Shown: positions 34,215 to 44,591 of the stretch, piece by piece | Layout of the letters: each line of letters starts with the position of its first letter | Numbering within the stretch: position 1 is the first letter of the stretch | Assembly: GCF_040744945.1 (NCBI RefSeq) | Contig: NZ_CP160453.1 | Location: forward strand, 7,812,001-7,876,000 | Direction of reading: 5' to 3' | DNA length: 64,000 bases | Source of the DNA: Saccharothrix sp. HUAS TT1 | GTDB lineage: Bacteria > Actinomycetota > Actinomycetes > Mycobacteriales > Pseudonocardiaceae | Made by a program: the position numbers and the translations under genes | The notes under the pieces: model-generated | What the model saw: the letters and a program-made list of their open reading frames with translations, nothing else | The model's database searches: none | What the model was told of the DNA's origin: nothing

Positions 34215-34817
34215 ATGTCCCAACTCGTCCTGTTCGCGATCGACATCTGCGCGGTGGCGCTGCTCGTCTTCGGGTTGTACTTCCCCCGGCACCGCCGCCG
34301 CGACCTCGTCGTCGCCTACCTGGGTGTCAACGTCGGCGTCCTGGCCGTGGCCAGCGCGCTGAGCAACAGCAACACCGGTGCGGGCATCGGGCTGGGAATG
34401 GCGCTGTTCGGCGTGCTGTCGATCATCCGGTTGCGCTCGACCGAACTCGACCAGCACGAGGTGGCGTACTACTTCTCCGCCCTCGCGCTCGGCCTGCTCG
34501 GCGCGCTCAGCACCTCTTCGCTGTGGCTCAACGGCGGCCTGATGGGGTTGATCGTCCTGGTGATGTTCCTCGGCGACAACCGGCGGCTGTTCCGGCACTA
34601 CCGGCACCAGGTGCTGGTGCTCGACTCGGCCATCACCGACCACCTGGCCCTGGTCGCGCACCTGGAGCAACTGCTGAACGCCCGCGTGCACTCGGTGACC
34701 GTGCAGCGGCTCGACATGGTCAACGAGACGACCACCGTCGACGTCCGGTACGCGCTGACCGAACGCGGCCTCACCGTCGCGACCGGCACGCCCGCGCACT
34801 CCGGAGCCCGCCGATGA
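34215..34817 (+). CDS. DUF4956 membrane protein
   Basis: 200 residues. Four or so membrane helices fill residues 5-125 and carry the family phrase GMALFGVLSIIRLRSTEL and YYFSALALGLLGAL. A soluble C-terminal domain follows (ARVHSVTVQRLDMVNETTTVDVRYAL). DUF4956 proteins are consistently found beside VTC-type polyphosphate polymerases and CotH kinases, and their biochemical role is not known. The stop overlaps the VTC gene start (ATGA). The region upstream holds the CGAAA-type boxes shared with the xylanase genes. Confidence 0.85.
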   Translation: MSQLVLFAIDICAVALLVFGLYFPRHRRRDLVVAYLGVNVGVLAVASALSNSNTGAGIGLGMALFGVLSIIRLRSTELDQHEVAYYFSALALGLLGALSTSSLWLNGGLMGLIVLVMFLGDNRRLFRHYRHQVLVLDSAITDHLALVAHLEQLLNARVHSVTVQRLDMVNETTTVDVRYALTERGLTVATGTPAHSGARR

Positions 34818-35653
34818 CCACCACCACCACGACGACGATCACGCCCGCCCTGTCGCGGCTGGCGCCGGTCGGGCTGGCCGAGCTGGTCGACCGGGCCGCG
34901 CTGCAGACCAGGGTGGACCGCAAGTACCTGGTGCCCGCGGCGGCGCTGCCCGGCCTGCTCGACCAGGTCGCGCCGCACGCGAAGGTGCTGGAGATCGGCG
35001 GCGAGCGCGCGTTCCGCTACGAGTCGGTGTACTTCGACACGCCGCGGCTCGTCAGCTACCACTCCGCGGCCTACCGCAGGCGTCGGCGGTTCAAGGTGCG
35101 CACCCGCACCTACGTCGACTCGGCCGAGTGCTGGCTGGAGGTCAAGATCAGCGGCGCCCGCGGCAACATCACCAAGCACCGGCTGCCCTACCACGCCGAC
35201 GACTGCGGCACCGTGCGACCGGGACGGGGCTTCATCGACGAAGCGCTCGCCCGGGAGGCGATCAACCCCGCCGCGGGCGCCGACTTCGACCCGGTCCTGG
35301 TCACCGACTACCAGCGCACCACGCTGCTGCTGCCGGAGACCGCCAGCCGGGTCACCGTCGACACCGAGCTGTCCTGGCGGGACGGCGACACCGCGCTGCG
35401 GCTGTCCGGTGTGGTCGTGGTCGAGACCAAGAGCGCCGCGGCGGCCACGCCGGTCGACCGGATGCTGTGGCAGCGCGGCATCCGGCCCACCCGCATCTCC
35501 AAGTACGCCACCGGTCTGGCCGCGCTGCGCGTGGACCTGCCGGACGCGCCGTGGCGCCGGACGCTGCGCCGCCACTTCCGCGACACCGCCCCGTCGGTCA
35601 ACCCGGCGCCGACCGCGTTCCACCGACCCGAACAGGAGGCATCGTGCGCTTGA
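34814..35653 (+). CDS. VTC-domain polyphosphate polymerase-like protein
   Basis: 279 residues. The VTC fold is indicated by the early RVDRKYLV (basic tunnel residues), YESVYFDTP, the very basic AYRRRRRFKVRTRTY, WLEVKIS and VVVETKS, the alternating Lys/Arg/Glu pattern of a triphosphate-tunnel enzyme. Homologues polymerise ATP gamma-phosphate into polyphosphate. It has no signal peptide and should be cytoplasmic, coupled by overlaps to the membrane DUF4956 gene and to the secreted CotH gene (10-bp overlap). How a cytoplasmic polyphosphate enzyme and an exported kinase cooperate is unknown. Confidence 0.87.
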   Translation: MTTTTTTTITPALSRLAPVGLAELVDRAALQTRVDRKYLVPAAALPGLLDQVAPHAKVLEIGGERAFRYESVYFDTPRLVSYHSAAYRRRRRFKVRTRTYVDSAECWLEVKISGARGNITKHRLPYHADDCGTVRPGRGFIDEALAREAINPAAGADFDPVLVTDYQRTTLLLPETASRVTVDTELSWRDGDTALRLSGVVVVETKSAAAATPVDRMLWQRGIRPTRISKYATGLAALRVDLPDAPWRRTLRRHFRDTAPSVNPAPTAFHRPEQEASCA

Positions 35654-37725
35654 CCAACCGCAGCAACGGCGCCGCGGCACACCACCGAGCCAAGGGGCTC
35701 GCGATCGCCGCGGTGCTGCTCACCGGATTCCTCGTCCCGCTGTCGGCCGGCGCCCAGCCGGACGCCGGGATCGCGTCGGTCGACCTGGCCGGCAGCACCG
35801 CGGCGGCCGACGCCGTCGCCGCGGCCGCCGCGGCCGACGACCTGGTCGGCGACATCGCCTTTTCGGTGCCGGGAGGCACGTTCCAGGGCCAGGTCTCGGT
35901 GTCGCTGAGCACCGCGATCAGCGGCGCGCAGCTCCGCTACACCACCAACGGCCGGCTGCCCGACGCGCAGTCGCCGCTCTACCAGGGACCGCTGCAGTTC
36001 ACCCGGACCACCCAGCTGCGGGCGCAGGCGTTCGTCAACCAGGCGGCGTCCGGCGCGCCCGGCACGGCCCTGTACGTCGCGCGGGAGGCGACCGCCACGG
36101 CGCACGACCTGCCGGTGGTCGCGATCGACTCCTACGGCGCCGGCAAGCCGCAGCGGGAGTACTTCGACGGCGCGACCATGATCTTCGAACCGCCCGCGGG
36201 CGGCACCACGTCGCTGGCCGCGACGCCGGCGGTGACCACCCGCGCCGGGTTCAAGCTGCGCGGCCAGTCCTCGGCGACGTTCGAGAAGACGCCGTACCGG
36301 CTGGAGTTCTGGGACAACGCGGGCGACGACGCCGACTACCCGGTGCTCGGCATGCCCGCCGACTCCGACTGGGTGCTGCGCGGGCCGTTCACCGACAAGG
36401 CGCTGATCCGCGAGGCGTTCATCTACGACCTCGGCCGGGAGATGGGGTTGAAGGCGCCGCGCTACAAGTTCGTCGAGTTCTACCTGAACACCGATGCCAC
36501 GCCGGTCGGCGCCGCCGACTACATGGGCGTCTACATGATGGTCGAGACGATCAAGAACTCGAAGAACCGGCTCGACCTCAAGGGGTTGGACGAGGACGAC
36601 ACCACCCTGCCGAAGATCTCCGGCGGGTACATCTTCAAGTTCGAGTGGATGGCGGCCGAGGAGCCGACGCTGCCGTGCACCGGTCCCGCGGCCACCTGCT
36701 GGAACTACCTGGAGGTGGCCGATCCGGACCCGTTGAACACCCAGCAGCGGGACTGGTTGCGCAATCACATCCAGGAGTTCAACGACGTTCTGAGGGCCCC
36801 TGACTTCGCGGACCCGACCACGGGCTACCAGAAGTACATCGACGTGCCCTCGTTCATCGACCACATGATCATCAACGAGCTGAGCCGCGGCATGGACGCC
36901 TACCTGCGCAGCGCCCACTTCCACAAGGACCGCGACAGCAAGATCGTCGCCGGCCCGCTGTGGGACTTCGACCTCACGTTCGGCGTCGGCGGGTACTTCC
37001 AGAACGACCAGGTGGCCGGCTGGCAGCACCTGCAGACCCGGCAGCCGCAGGCGAATGACTGGCACGCGCAGCTGCTGCGCGACCCGGCGTTCGTCAACCA
37101 GGTCAAGGCGCGCTGGCAGGCGCTGCGCCGCGGCCCGCTGGCCGACTCCGCGCTGGTGTCCCGGATCGACGGTCTCTCCCGGCCGCTGACCAACGCCGCG
37201 CAGCGCAACTTCCAGCGCTGGCCGAACCTGTCGTCGCCGACGGTCGGCTTCTTCCGGACGCCGACCGCGCCCACGTGGCAGGGGCAGGTGCAGGCGATGC
37301 GGGACTGGATGCAGCGCCGCGTCGCCTGGCTGGACTCGACGGCGGGTTGGGGTGGCACGACGTCGCCGACGTCCACCACCACTACGACGACCACGACGAC
37401 CACCACCACGACTCCGCAGCCCAGTGGCCGGTGCAGCGCGACGTACACCGTGACCAACCAGTGGCAGGGCGGGTTCCAGGGCGAGGTCCGCGTCACGGCG
37501 GGCACGTCGGCGATCTCCAACTGGACCGTGTCGTGGACCTACACCGGCGGTGAGACGGTCACCCAGGCGTGGAACGCGACCCTCACCAGCCAGGGCTCGA
37601 CGGTCACCGCCCGCAACGCCGCGCACAACGGCTCCGTCCCGGCGGGCGCCGGCACCACGTTCGGGTTCCTCGGCACGTCCTCGGGCGCACCCGGCAAACC
37701 GGTGCTCACCTGCACCGCGAGCTGA
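35644..37725 (+). CDS. secreted CotH-type protein kinase with C-terminal CBM2
   Basis: 693 residues. After a signal peptide (about 1-38) and an Ala-rich stretch comes a chitobiase-like beta-sandwich (about 75-135: VSVSLSTAISGAQLRYTTNGR). The CotH kinase domain (about 150-560) has FKLRGQSSATFEKTPYRLEFW, FIDHMIINELSRGMDAYLRSAHFHKD and the metal-binding PLWDFDLTFG. A Thr-rich linker (about 575-592) then leads to a CBM2 (about 598-693, CSATYTVTNQWQGGFQGEVRV, both end cysteines). CotH of Bacillus spores is a Ser kinase. Here a cellulose-binding module suggests action on or near plant fibres or the cell's own glycan. GTG start with AGGAGG 5 nt upstream, overlapping the VTC gene by 10 bp. Confidence 0.87.
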   Translation: MRLTNRSNGAAAHHRAKGLAIAAVLLTGFLVPLSAGAQPDAGIASVDLAGSTAAADAVAAAAAADDLVGDIAFSVPGGTFQGQVSVSLSTAISGAQLRYTTNGRLPDAQSPLYQGPLQFTRTTQLRAQAFVNQAASGAPGTALYVAREATATAHDLPVVAIDSYGAGKPQREYFDGATMIFEPPAGGTTSLAATPAVTTRAGFKLRGQSSATFEKTPYRLEFWDNAGDDADYPVLGMPADSDWVLRGPFTDKALIREAFIYDLGREMGLKAPRYKFVEFYLNTDATPVGAADYMGVYMMVETIKNSKNRLDLKGLDEDDTTLPKISGGYIFKFEWMAAEEPTLPCTGPAATCWNYLEVADPDPLNTQQRDWLRNHIQEFNDVLRAPDFADPTTGYQKYIDVPSFIDHMIINELSRGMDAYLRSAHFHKDRDSKIVAGPLWDFDLTFGVGGYFQNDQVAGWQHLQTRQPQANDWHAQLLRDPAFVNQVKARWQALRRGPLADSALVSRIDGLSRPLTNAAQRNFQRWPNLSSPTVGFFRTPTAPTWQGQVQAMRDWMQRRVAWLDSTAGWGGTTSPTSTTTTTTTTTTTTTPQPSGRCSATYTVTNQWQGGFQGEVRVTAGTSAISNWTVSWTYTGGETVTQAWNATLTSQGSTVTARNAAHNGSVPAGAGTTFGFLGTSSGAPGKPVLTCTAS

Positions 37726-37796
37726 CCGCCGCGCGTGCGCCCGGCGCCTTGGCGGCGTCGGGCGCACGCGCATTCCCGGAATTCGGCGAAGCGCAC

Positions 37797-37831
37797 CGGA
37801 AACTTTCGCAAACCGTTGACTTCGAACGGTT
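37797..37831 (+). promoter_or_regulatory. promoter/operator of the GH11 xylanase
   Basis: CGGAAACTTTCG (37797-37808), a near-match to the CGAAA-N-TTTCG box, is followed by AACCGTT-N7-AACGGTT (37811-37831), a perfect 7-bp inverted repeat that overlaps a TTGACT -35 (37816-37821). The -10 (TGATGC, 17 bp on) is weak. Confidence 0.5.
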
Positions 37832-37890
37832 GCCGACTTGATGCTCTTCGGGTCGATCAGCGTCGATCACGTTTCCGAAAGGATTCGCCG

Positions 37891-38841
37891 ATGTCAGGCA
37901 GGTTGAGAGGCGGGAGATTGTTCCCGCTGACCGCGATCACATTTCTCCTCATGGTCGTCGTGGCGTCGAACGCGCAGGCGGCGGTCACCACGAACCAGAC
38001 CGGCACGAACAACGGCTACTTCTACTCGTTCTGGACCGACAGCCAGAACACCGTCTCGATGGAACTCGGGTCGGGCGGCAATTACAGCACTTCGTGGCGC
38101 AACACCGGCAACTTCGTCGCGGGCAAGGGCTGGGCCACCGGCAGCAGGCGGACGGTGAACTACTCGGGCAGCTTCAACCCGTCCGGGAACGCCTACCTGA
38201 CCCTCTACGGGTGGACCCGCAACCCGCTGGTCGAGTACTACATCGTGGACAACTGGGGCACCTACCGGCCGACCGGCTCGTACAAGGGCACGGTGACCAC
38301 GGACGGCGGCACCTACGACATCTACCGGACGACGCGGACCAACGCGCCGTCGATCGACGGCACCAGGACGTTCGACCAGTACTGGAGCGTCCGGCAGTCG
38401 AAGAGGACCGGCGGCGCCATCACCTCCGGGAACCACTTCGACGCGTGGGCGCGCCAGGGGATGAACCTGGGCAGCCACCACTACATGATCATGGCGACCG
38501 AGGGCTACCAGAGCAGCGGCAGCTCCAACATCACGGTCGACGGCGTCCCGGGCGGCAACCCGGGCAACCCGGGCGGGGGCGGCTGCACCGCCACCCTGTC
38601 CGCCGGGCAGAAGTGGGACGACCGGTACAACCTGAACGTGTCGGTCAGCGGCTCCAGCAACTGGACGGTGACGATGAACGTGCCGTCACCCGCGAAGGTG
38701 CTCTCCACCTGGAACACCAGCGCCGGCTACCCGAGCGCCCAGGTGCTGACCGCGCGGCCGAACGGCAGCGGCAACAACTTCGGCGTGACGATCCAGGCGA
38801 ACGGCAACTGGACCTGGCCATCGGTCTCCTGCTCCGGCTGA
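37891..38841 (+). CDS. secreted GH11 endo-xylanase with CBM2
   Basis: 316 residues. A signal peptide ends near Ala30. The GH11 jelly-roll (31-220) has the nucleophile Glu115 ([12 protein letters not shown]) and the acid/base Glu204 ([14 protein letters not shown]). A short Gly/Pro/Asn linker (220-231) joins it to a small CBM2 of the xylan-binding type (232-316, bounded by Cys232 and Cys314). It cuts the beta-1,4-xylan backbone outside the cell. An AAAGGA site lies 8 nt before the ATG. A CGAAA/TTTCG box and a second inverted repeat lie in the promoter, and a 13-bp stem-loop follows the gene. Confidence 0.92.
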   Translation: MSGRLRGGRLFPLTAITFLLMVVVASNAQAAVTTNQTGTNNGYFYSFWTDSQNTVSMELGSGGNYSTSWRNTGNFVAGKGWATGSRRTVNYSGSFNPSGNAYLTLYGWTRNPLVEYYIVDNWGTYRPTGSYKGTVTTDGGTYDIYRTTRTNAPSIDGTRTFDQYWSVRQSKRTGGAITSGNHFDAWARQGMNLGSHHYMIMATEGYQSSGSSNITVDGVPGGNPGNPGGGGCTATLSAGQKWDDRYNLNVSVSGSSNWTVTMNVPSPAKVLSTWNTSAGYPSAQVLTARPNGSGNNFGVTIQANGNWTWPSVSCSG

Positions 38842-38856
38842 TCCCCCACCCGAACC

Positions 38857-38895
38857 GCACTGCGGCGCGCCGACCCCACCGCCGCGCCGCAGTGC
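38857..38895 (+). terminator. stem-loop after the GH11 gene
   Basis: Perfect 13-bp arms (38857-38869 and 38883-38895) around a 13-nt loop, 16 bp beyond the TGA stop. Confidence 0.65.
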
Positions 38896-39047
38896 CCTGC
38901 CACACCGACCGCCTCACCACACCGCCGCACTGCCCCGCCACCGTGTCGCACTGCCGCACCACCCCGCTAGCCAACGAGGTGCGGGTGGTGCCGACCGCTC
39001 CACCGGGCCACCGCACCGGTCTGCCCGGAGCACGTACCGTTGACGAC

Positions 39048-40508
39048 GTGACCACCTCACCGCCCGCCGCCAGCCTGAGCGACCACTTCGCCCGGGAGTT
39101 CCCGGAACTGGCCCTGCCCTGGCAGGCGGAGCAGGCGCCGGCACCCCGCCTGCTCGCGCTGAACGAGCGGCTGGCCGCGGAGGTCGGGCTCGACGCCGCC
39201 TGGTTGCGCGGTGACGAGGGGTTGCGCCTGCTCGTCGGCAGCGAGGTGCCCGCCGGCGCGACGCCGGTGGCGCAGGCGTACGCCGGGCACCAGTTCGGCC
39301 ACTACGCGCCACGCCTCGGCGACGGCCGGGCGCTGCTGCTCGGCGAGGTCGTCCACGCCGACGGCCACCTGCGCGACCTGCACCTGAAGGGCTCCGGGCG
39401 CACGCCGTTCGCCCGTGGCGGGGACGGGTTGGCGGTGGTCGGGCCGATGCTGCGCGAGTACGTCGTCAGCGAGGCGATGCACGCCCTCGGCATCCCCACC
39501 ACCCGGTCCCTGGCCGTGGTCGCGACCGGCCGCCCGGTGCGCCGGGAGACGTCGCTGCCGGGCGCGGTGCTGGCCAGGGTGGCGCGCAGCCACCTGCGGG
39601 TCGGCAGCTTCCAGTACGTCCGCGCCACCGACGACCTCGATCTGCTGCGCCGGCTGGCCGACCGCGCGATCGCCCTGCACCACCCCGCCGCCGCCGACGC
39701 CGAGCACCGCTACCTGGCGCTGTTCGAGGCGGTGGTGGCCGCTCAGGCGTCGCTGGTGGCGCGGTGGATGCTCGTCGGGTTCGTCCACGGCGTGATGAAC
39801 ACCGACAACATGACGATCTCCGGCGAGACCATCGACTACGGGCCGTGCGCGTTCATGGACGCCTTCGACCCGGCCACCTCCTACAGCTCCATCGACCACG
39901 CGGGCCGCTACGCCTACGGCAACCAGCCGCTGGTGGCCGAGTGGAACCTGGCCCGGCTCGCGGAGGCGCTGCTGCCGCTGTTCGCCGACGACCAGGAGCA
40001 GGCGGTCGCGGCGGCGGTGGACGCGCTCGGCCGGTTCCGCCCGCGGTACGGCGACGCCTGGTCGGCGGGCATGCGGGCCAAGCTGGGCCTGCCCGGGGAC
40101 TCGGACGACGGGACGTCGCCGCTGGTCGACGACCTGCTGACGCTCATGCGGGACAACCACGTCGACCACACGTCGTGCTACCGCCACCTCGCGACGGCGG
40201 CGGACGGCGACACCGAGCCCGTGCGCGGGCTGTTCCTGGACCTCGCGGGCATCGACGGCTGGCTCGCGCGGTGGCGGGCGCTGGAGCCGGACGCCGACGC
40301 GATGCGCCGCGTCAACCCGGTGTACGTCCCGCGCAACCACCTGGTGGAGGAAGCCCTCGGCGCGGCCACCGAGGGCGACCTGGGCCCGTTCGAACGCCTC
40401 CTGGACGCCGTCACCGCGCCCTACGACGAACGCCCCGGCTTCGAGCGCTACGCCGCGCCCGCCCCGGAGGACTTCGGCGCCGCTTACCAGACCTTCTGCG
40501 GCACCTGA
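39048..40508 (+). CDS. selO: protein adenylyltransferase SelO (YdiU family)
   Basis: 486 residues, a normal length for this pseudokinase-fold AMP transferase. Visible marks are [23 protein letters not shown] (78-100), the nucleotide-binding Lys114 in [17 protein letters not shown], and the catalytic/metal region [19 protein letters not shown] (248-266) with Asp253, Asn254 and Asp263. SelO adds AMP to Ser, Thr or Tyr of target proteins, linked in other bacteria and in mitochondria to redox control. The GTG at 39048 is preceded by TACCGT 7 bp upstream, so leaderless expression is possible. It has no obvious functional tie to the flanking xylanases. Confidence 0.9.
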   Translation: MTTSPPAASLSDHFAREFPELALPWQAEQAPAPRLLALNERLAAEVGLDAAWLRGDEGLRLLVGSEVPAGATPVAQAYAGHQFGHYAPRLGDGRALLLGEVVHADGHLRDLHLKGSGRTPFARGGDGLAVVGPMLREYVVSEAMHALGIPTTRSLAVVATGRPVRRETSLPGAVLARVARSHLRVGSFQYVRATDDLDLLRRLADRAIALHHPAAADAEHRYLALFEAVVAAQASLVARWMLVGFVHGVMNTDNMTISGETIDYGPCAFMDAFDPATSYSSIDHAGRYAYGNQPLVAEWNLARLAEALLPLFADDQEQAVAAAVDALGRFRPRYGDAWSAGMRAKLGLPGDSDDGTSPLVDDLLTLMRDNHVDHTSCYRHLATAADGDTEPVRGLFLDLAGIDGWLARWRALEPDADAMRRVNPVYVPRNHLVEEALGAATEGDLGPFERLLDAVTAPYDERPGFERYAAPAPEDFGAAYQTFCGT

Positions 40509-40528
40509 TCCCCCCTGCTCCACTTCCG

Positions 40529-40553
40529 ACCGTCCCGAGGACACCGGGACGGT
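40529..40553 (+). terminator. stem-loop after selO
   Basis: ACCGTCCCG (40529-40537) pairs with CGGGACGGT (40545-40553) around a 7-nt loop, 20 bp after the selO stop. Confidence 0.5.
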
Positions 40554-40592
40554 TATCAGCCGTGCCCTTGTGACGGGGTCCGACAGTACGGC

Positions 40593-42862
<2,270 letters not shown>

Positions 42863-42873
42863 CATCGTGACGA

Positions 42874-42905
42874 CCTGACGTTCTGACGTCCTGACGTCCT
42901 GACGC
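42874..42905 (+). repeat. 8-bp tandem repeat after the GH10-CE4 gene
   Basis: Four copies of CCTGACGT (with single changes in the second and fourth) run from 42874 to 42905, just before a terminator. Confidence 0.75.
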
Positions 42906-42914
42906 GACAACCGG

Positions 42915-42956
42915 CCGCTGTGCCCCTCACCGCCCGGTGGGGGGCACAGCGGTTTT
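42915..42956 (+). terminator. intrinsic terminator of the GH10-CE4 gene
   Basis: CCGCTGTGCCCC (42915-42926) pairs perfectly with GGGGCACAGCGG (42941-42952). The loop holds a smaller CACC/GGTG stem. A TTTT run follows at 42953-42956. Confidence 0.85.
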
Positions 42957-43088
42957 CCGGACCACCAGTACGTTAACTGCCCAGAGCCGCGCGCAATCCG
43001 GCCCCTGGCAGCCCTTTCCCTGGATCGTTCCCCCTCCCTTCAGGACAGTGGACCTGCAATCCGCCATTCCGTCCTAGGGAGTCCCACG

Positions 43089-44534
43089 TTGTCCAGTGCA
43101 GCCGAAACGCGGTCCGGTCAGCCGGTCGCCGGGGGCGCGCGCAGCGGGCTGGTCCTGCTGCTGCTGTGCGCCGCGCAGTTCATGATCGTCCTCGACTTCT
43201 CCATCACCAACGTCGCCCTGCCGACGATCCAGACCGATCTCGGCTTCTCCGTCAACGACCTGCAGTGGGTGGTCAGCGCCTACGCCCTGACCTTCGGCGG
43301 GTGCCTGCTGCTCGGCGGCCGGGTCGCCGACCTGCACGGCCAGCGGCGGTTGTTCATCACCGGGTTGCTGGTGTTCGGCATCGCCTCGCTGTTCGCCGGT
43401 TTCGCCCAGGACGCCGTGCAGCTGGTCGTGTTGCGCGGTGTCCAGGGTCTTGCGGCGGCGTTCGTGGCGCCGGCGGCCCTGGCGCTGCTGACCACCTCGT
43501 TCCCCGAGGGCCCGGCGCGCAACCGGGCGCTGGGCGTGTGGGGCGCGGTGCTGTCGCTGGGGTTCGTCTGCGGCGTCATCGCCGGCGGCGTGCTGACCGA
43601 CCTGCTGAACTGGCGCTGGGTGTTCTTCATCAACGTGCCCATCGGCGTGCTCACCGGTGTGGCCGCGGTGCTGTTCATCGCCGAGACGCCCAAGCCCGCC
43701 AACCGCACCAAGCTCGACATGCCCGGCGCGGTCACCGTCACGGTGGCGCTGATCAGCCTCGTCTACGGGCTGTCGGTGGCGCACACCCACGGCTGGCTCG
43801 GCGCGACCACGCTGACCGCGTTCGCGTTGACCGCCGTGCTGCTGGTGGCGTTCGTCCTCATCGAGAACCGGGCCCCGCACCCGCTGGTGCCGATGAGCAT
43901 CTTCCGGCTGCGGGCGCTGGTCGTGGCCAACGTGACGAACCTGGCGCTGATCGGCGCGTTCGTCGGCTCGACCTACATCGTCACGCTGTACCTCCAGGTC
44001 ATCGAGCGGTACACGCCGCTGCGCACCGGGCTCACGTTCTCCGTGCTGGGCCTGACCGCCATGCTCGCGGGCGTCACCGCCGGGAGGATCTCGGCGAAGC
44101 TGGGCTCGAAGGCGACGATGGTGCTGGGCGTCGCCGCGCAGGCGGTGGGGTCGCTGGTGATGGCCGCGCTGCCCTCCGGCGCGGCGGGGCTGACCGCGGT
44201 GCTCGTCGGCACGGCCCTGGTCGGGTTCGGCAACATCACCGCCGTCGTGATGATCATCATCTCGGCGACGGCGGGCGTGCCGGACGACCGGCAGGGCCTG
44301 GCGGGCGGTCTGTTCAACACCTCCCAGCAGCTCGGCTCCGCGCTCGGCGTCGCGCTGTTCGCCGCCCTCGCGGTCGGCCGGACCGCCGGTGAGCTGCCCG
44401 CGGGCGCGTCCGTGGCCGAGGCGCCCGCTGCGGCGTTGCTGTCGGGCTACCGGTTCTCGCTGCTGCTGTGCGGTCTGCTGGCCGTCGCGGCGGGCATCTT
44501 CGCCGCCCTCGCCGACCGCCGCCGGGTGAACTGA
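43089..44534 (+). CDS. DHA2-family MFS exporter
   Basis: 481 residues with about fourteen helices. Family marks: FMIVLDFSITNVALPTIQTDL (helix 1), LQWVVSAYALTFGG, LGGRVADLHGQRRLF (motif A) and LGFVCGVIAGGVLTDLLNWRWVFFINVPIG. A close relative is encoded at 55362-56873. Substrate unknown; homologues expel antibiotics. The start is a TTG at 43089 with AGGGAG about 9 nt upstream; no better ATG or GTG precedes the first helix. Convergent with glgB across a 22-bp stem-loop. Confidence 0.87.
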   Translation: MSSAAETRSGQPVAGGARSGLVLLLLCAAQFMIVLDFSITNVALPTIQTDLGFSVNDLQWVVSAYALTFGGCLLLGGRVADLHGQRRLFITGLLVFGIASLFAGFAQDAVQLVVLRGVQGLAAAFVAPAALALLTTSFPEGPARNRALGVWGAVLSLGFVCGVIAGGVLTDLLNWRWVFFINVPIGVLTGVAAVLFIAETPKPANRTKLDMPGAVTVTVALISLVYGLSVAHTHGWLGATTLTAFALTAVLLVAFVLIENRAPHPLVPMSIFRLRALVVANVTNLALIGAFVGSTYIVTLYLQVIERYTPLRTGLTFSVLGLTAMLAGVTAGRISAKLGSKATMVLGVAAQAVGSLVMAALPSGAAGLTAVLVGTALVGFGNITAVVMIIISATAGVPDDRQGLAGGLFNTSQQLGSALGVALFAALAVGRTAGELPAGASVAEAPAAALLSGYRFSLLLCGLLAVAAGIFAALADRRRVN

Positions 44535-44540
44535 TCCGAA

Positions 44541-44590
44541 CACGCGAAAAGGCTCGTAGGACCCGACCGTCCTACGAGCCTTTTCGCGTG
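44541..44590. terminator. bidirectional terminator between MFS and glgB
   Basis: A perfect 22-bp stem (44541-44562 with 44569-44590) and a 6-nt loop lie between the convergent stops. AAAAGG near the base on one arm and CCTTTT on the other give each direction a U-run. Confidence 0.88.
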
Positions 44591-44591
44591 G

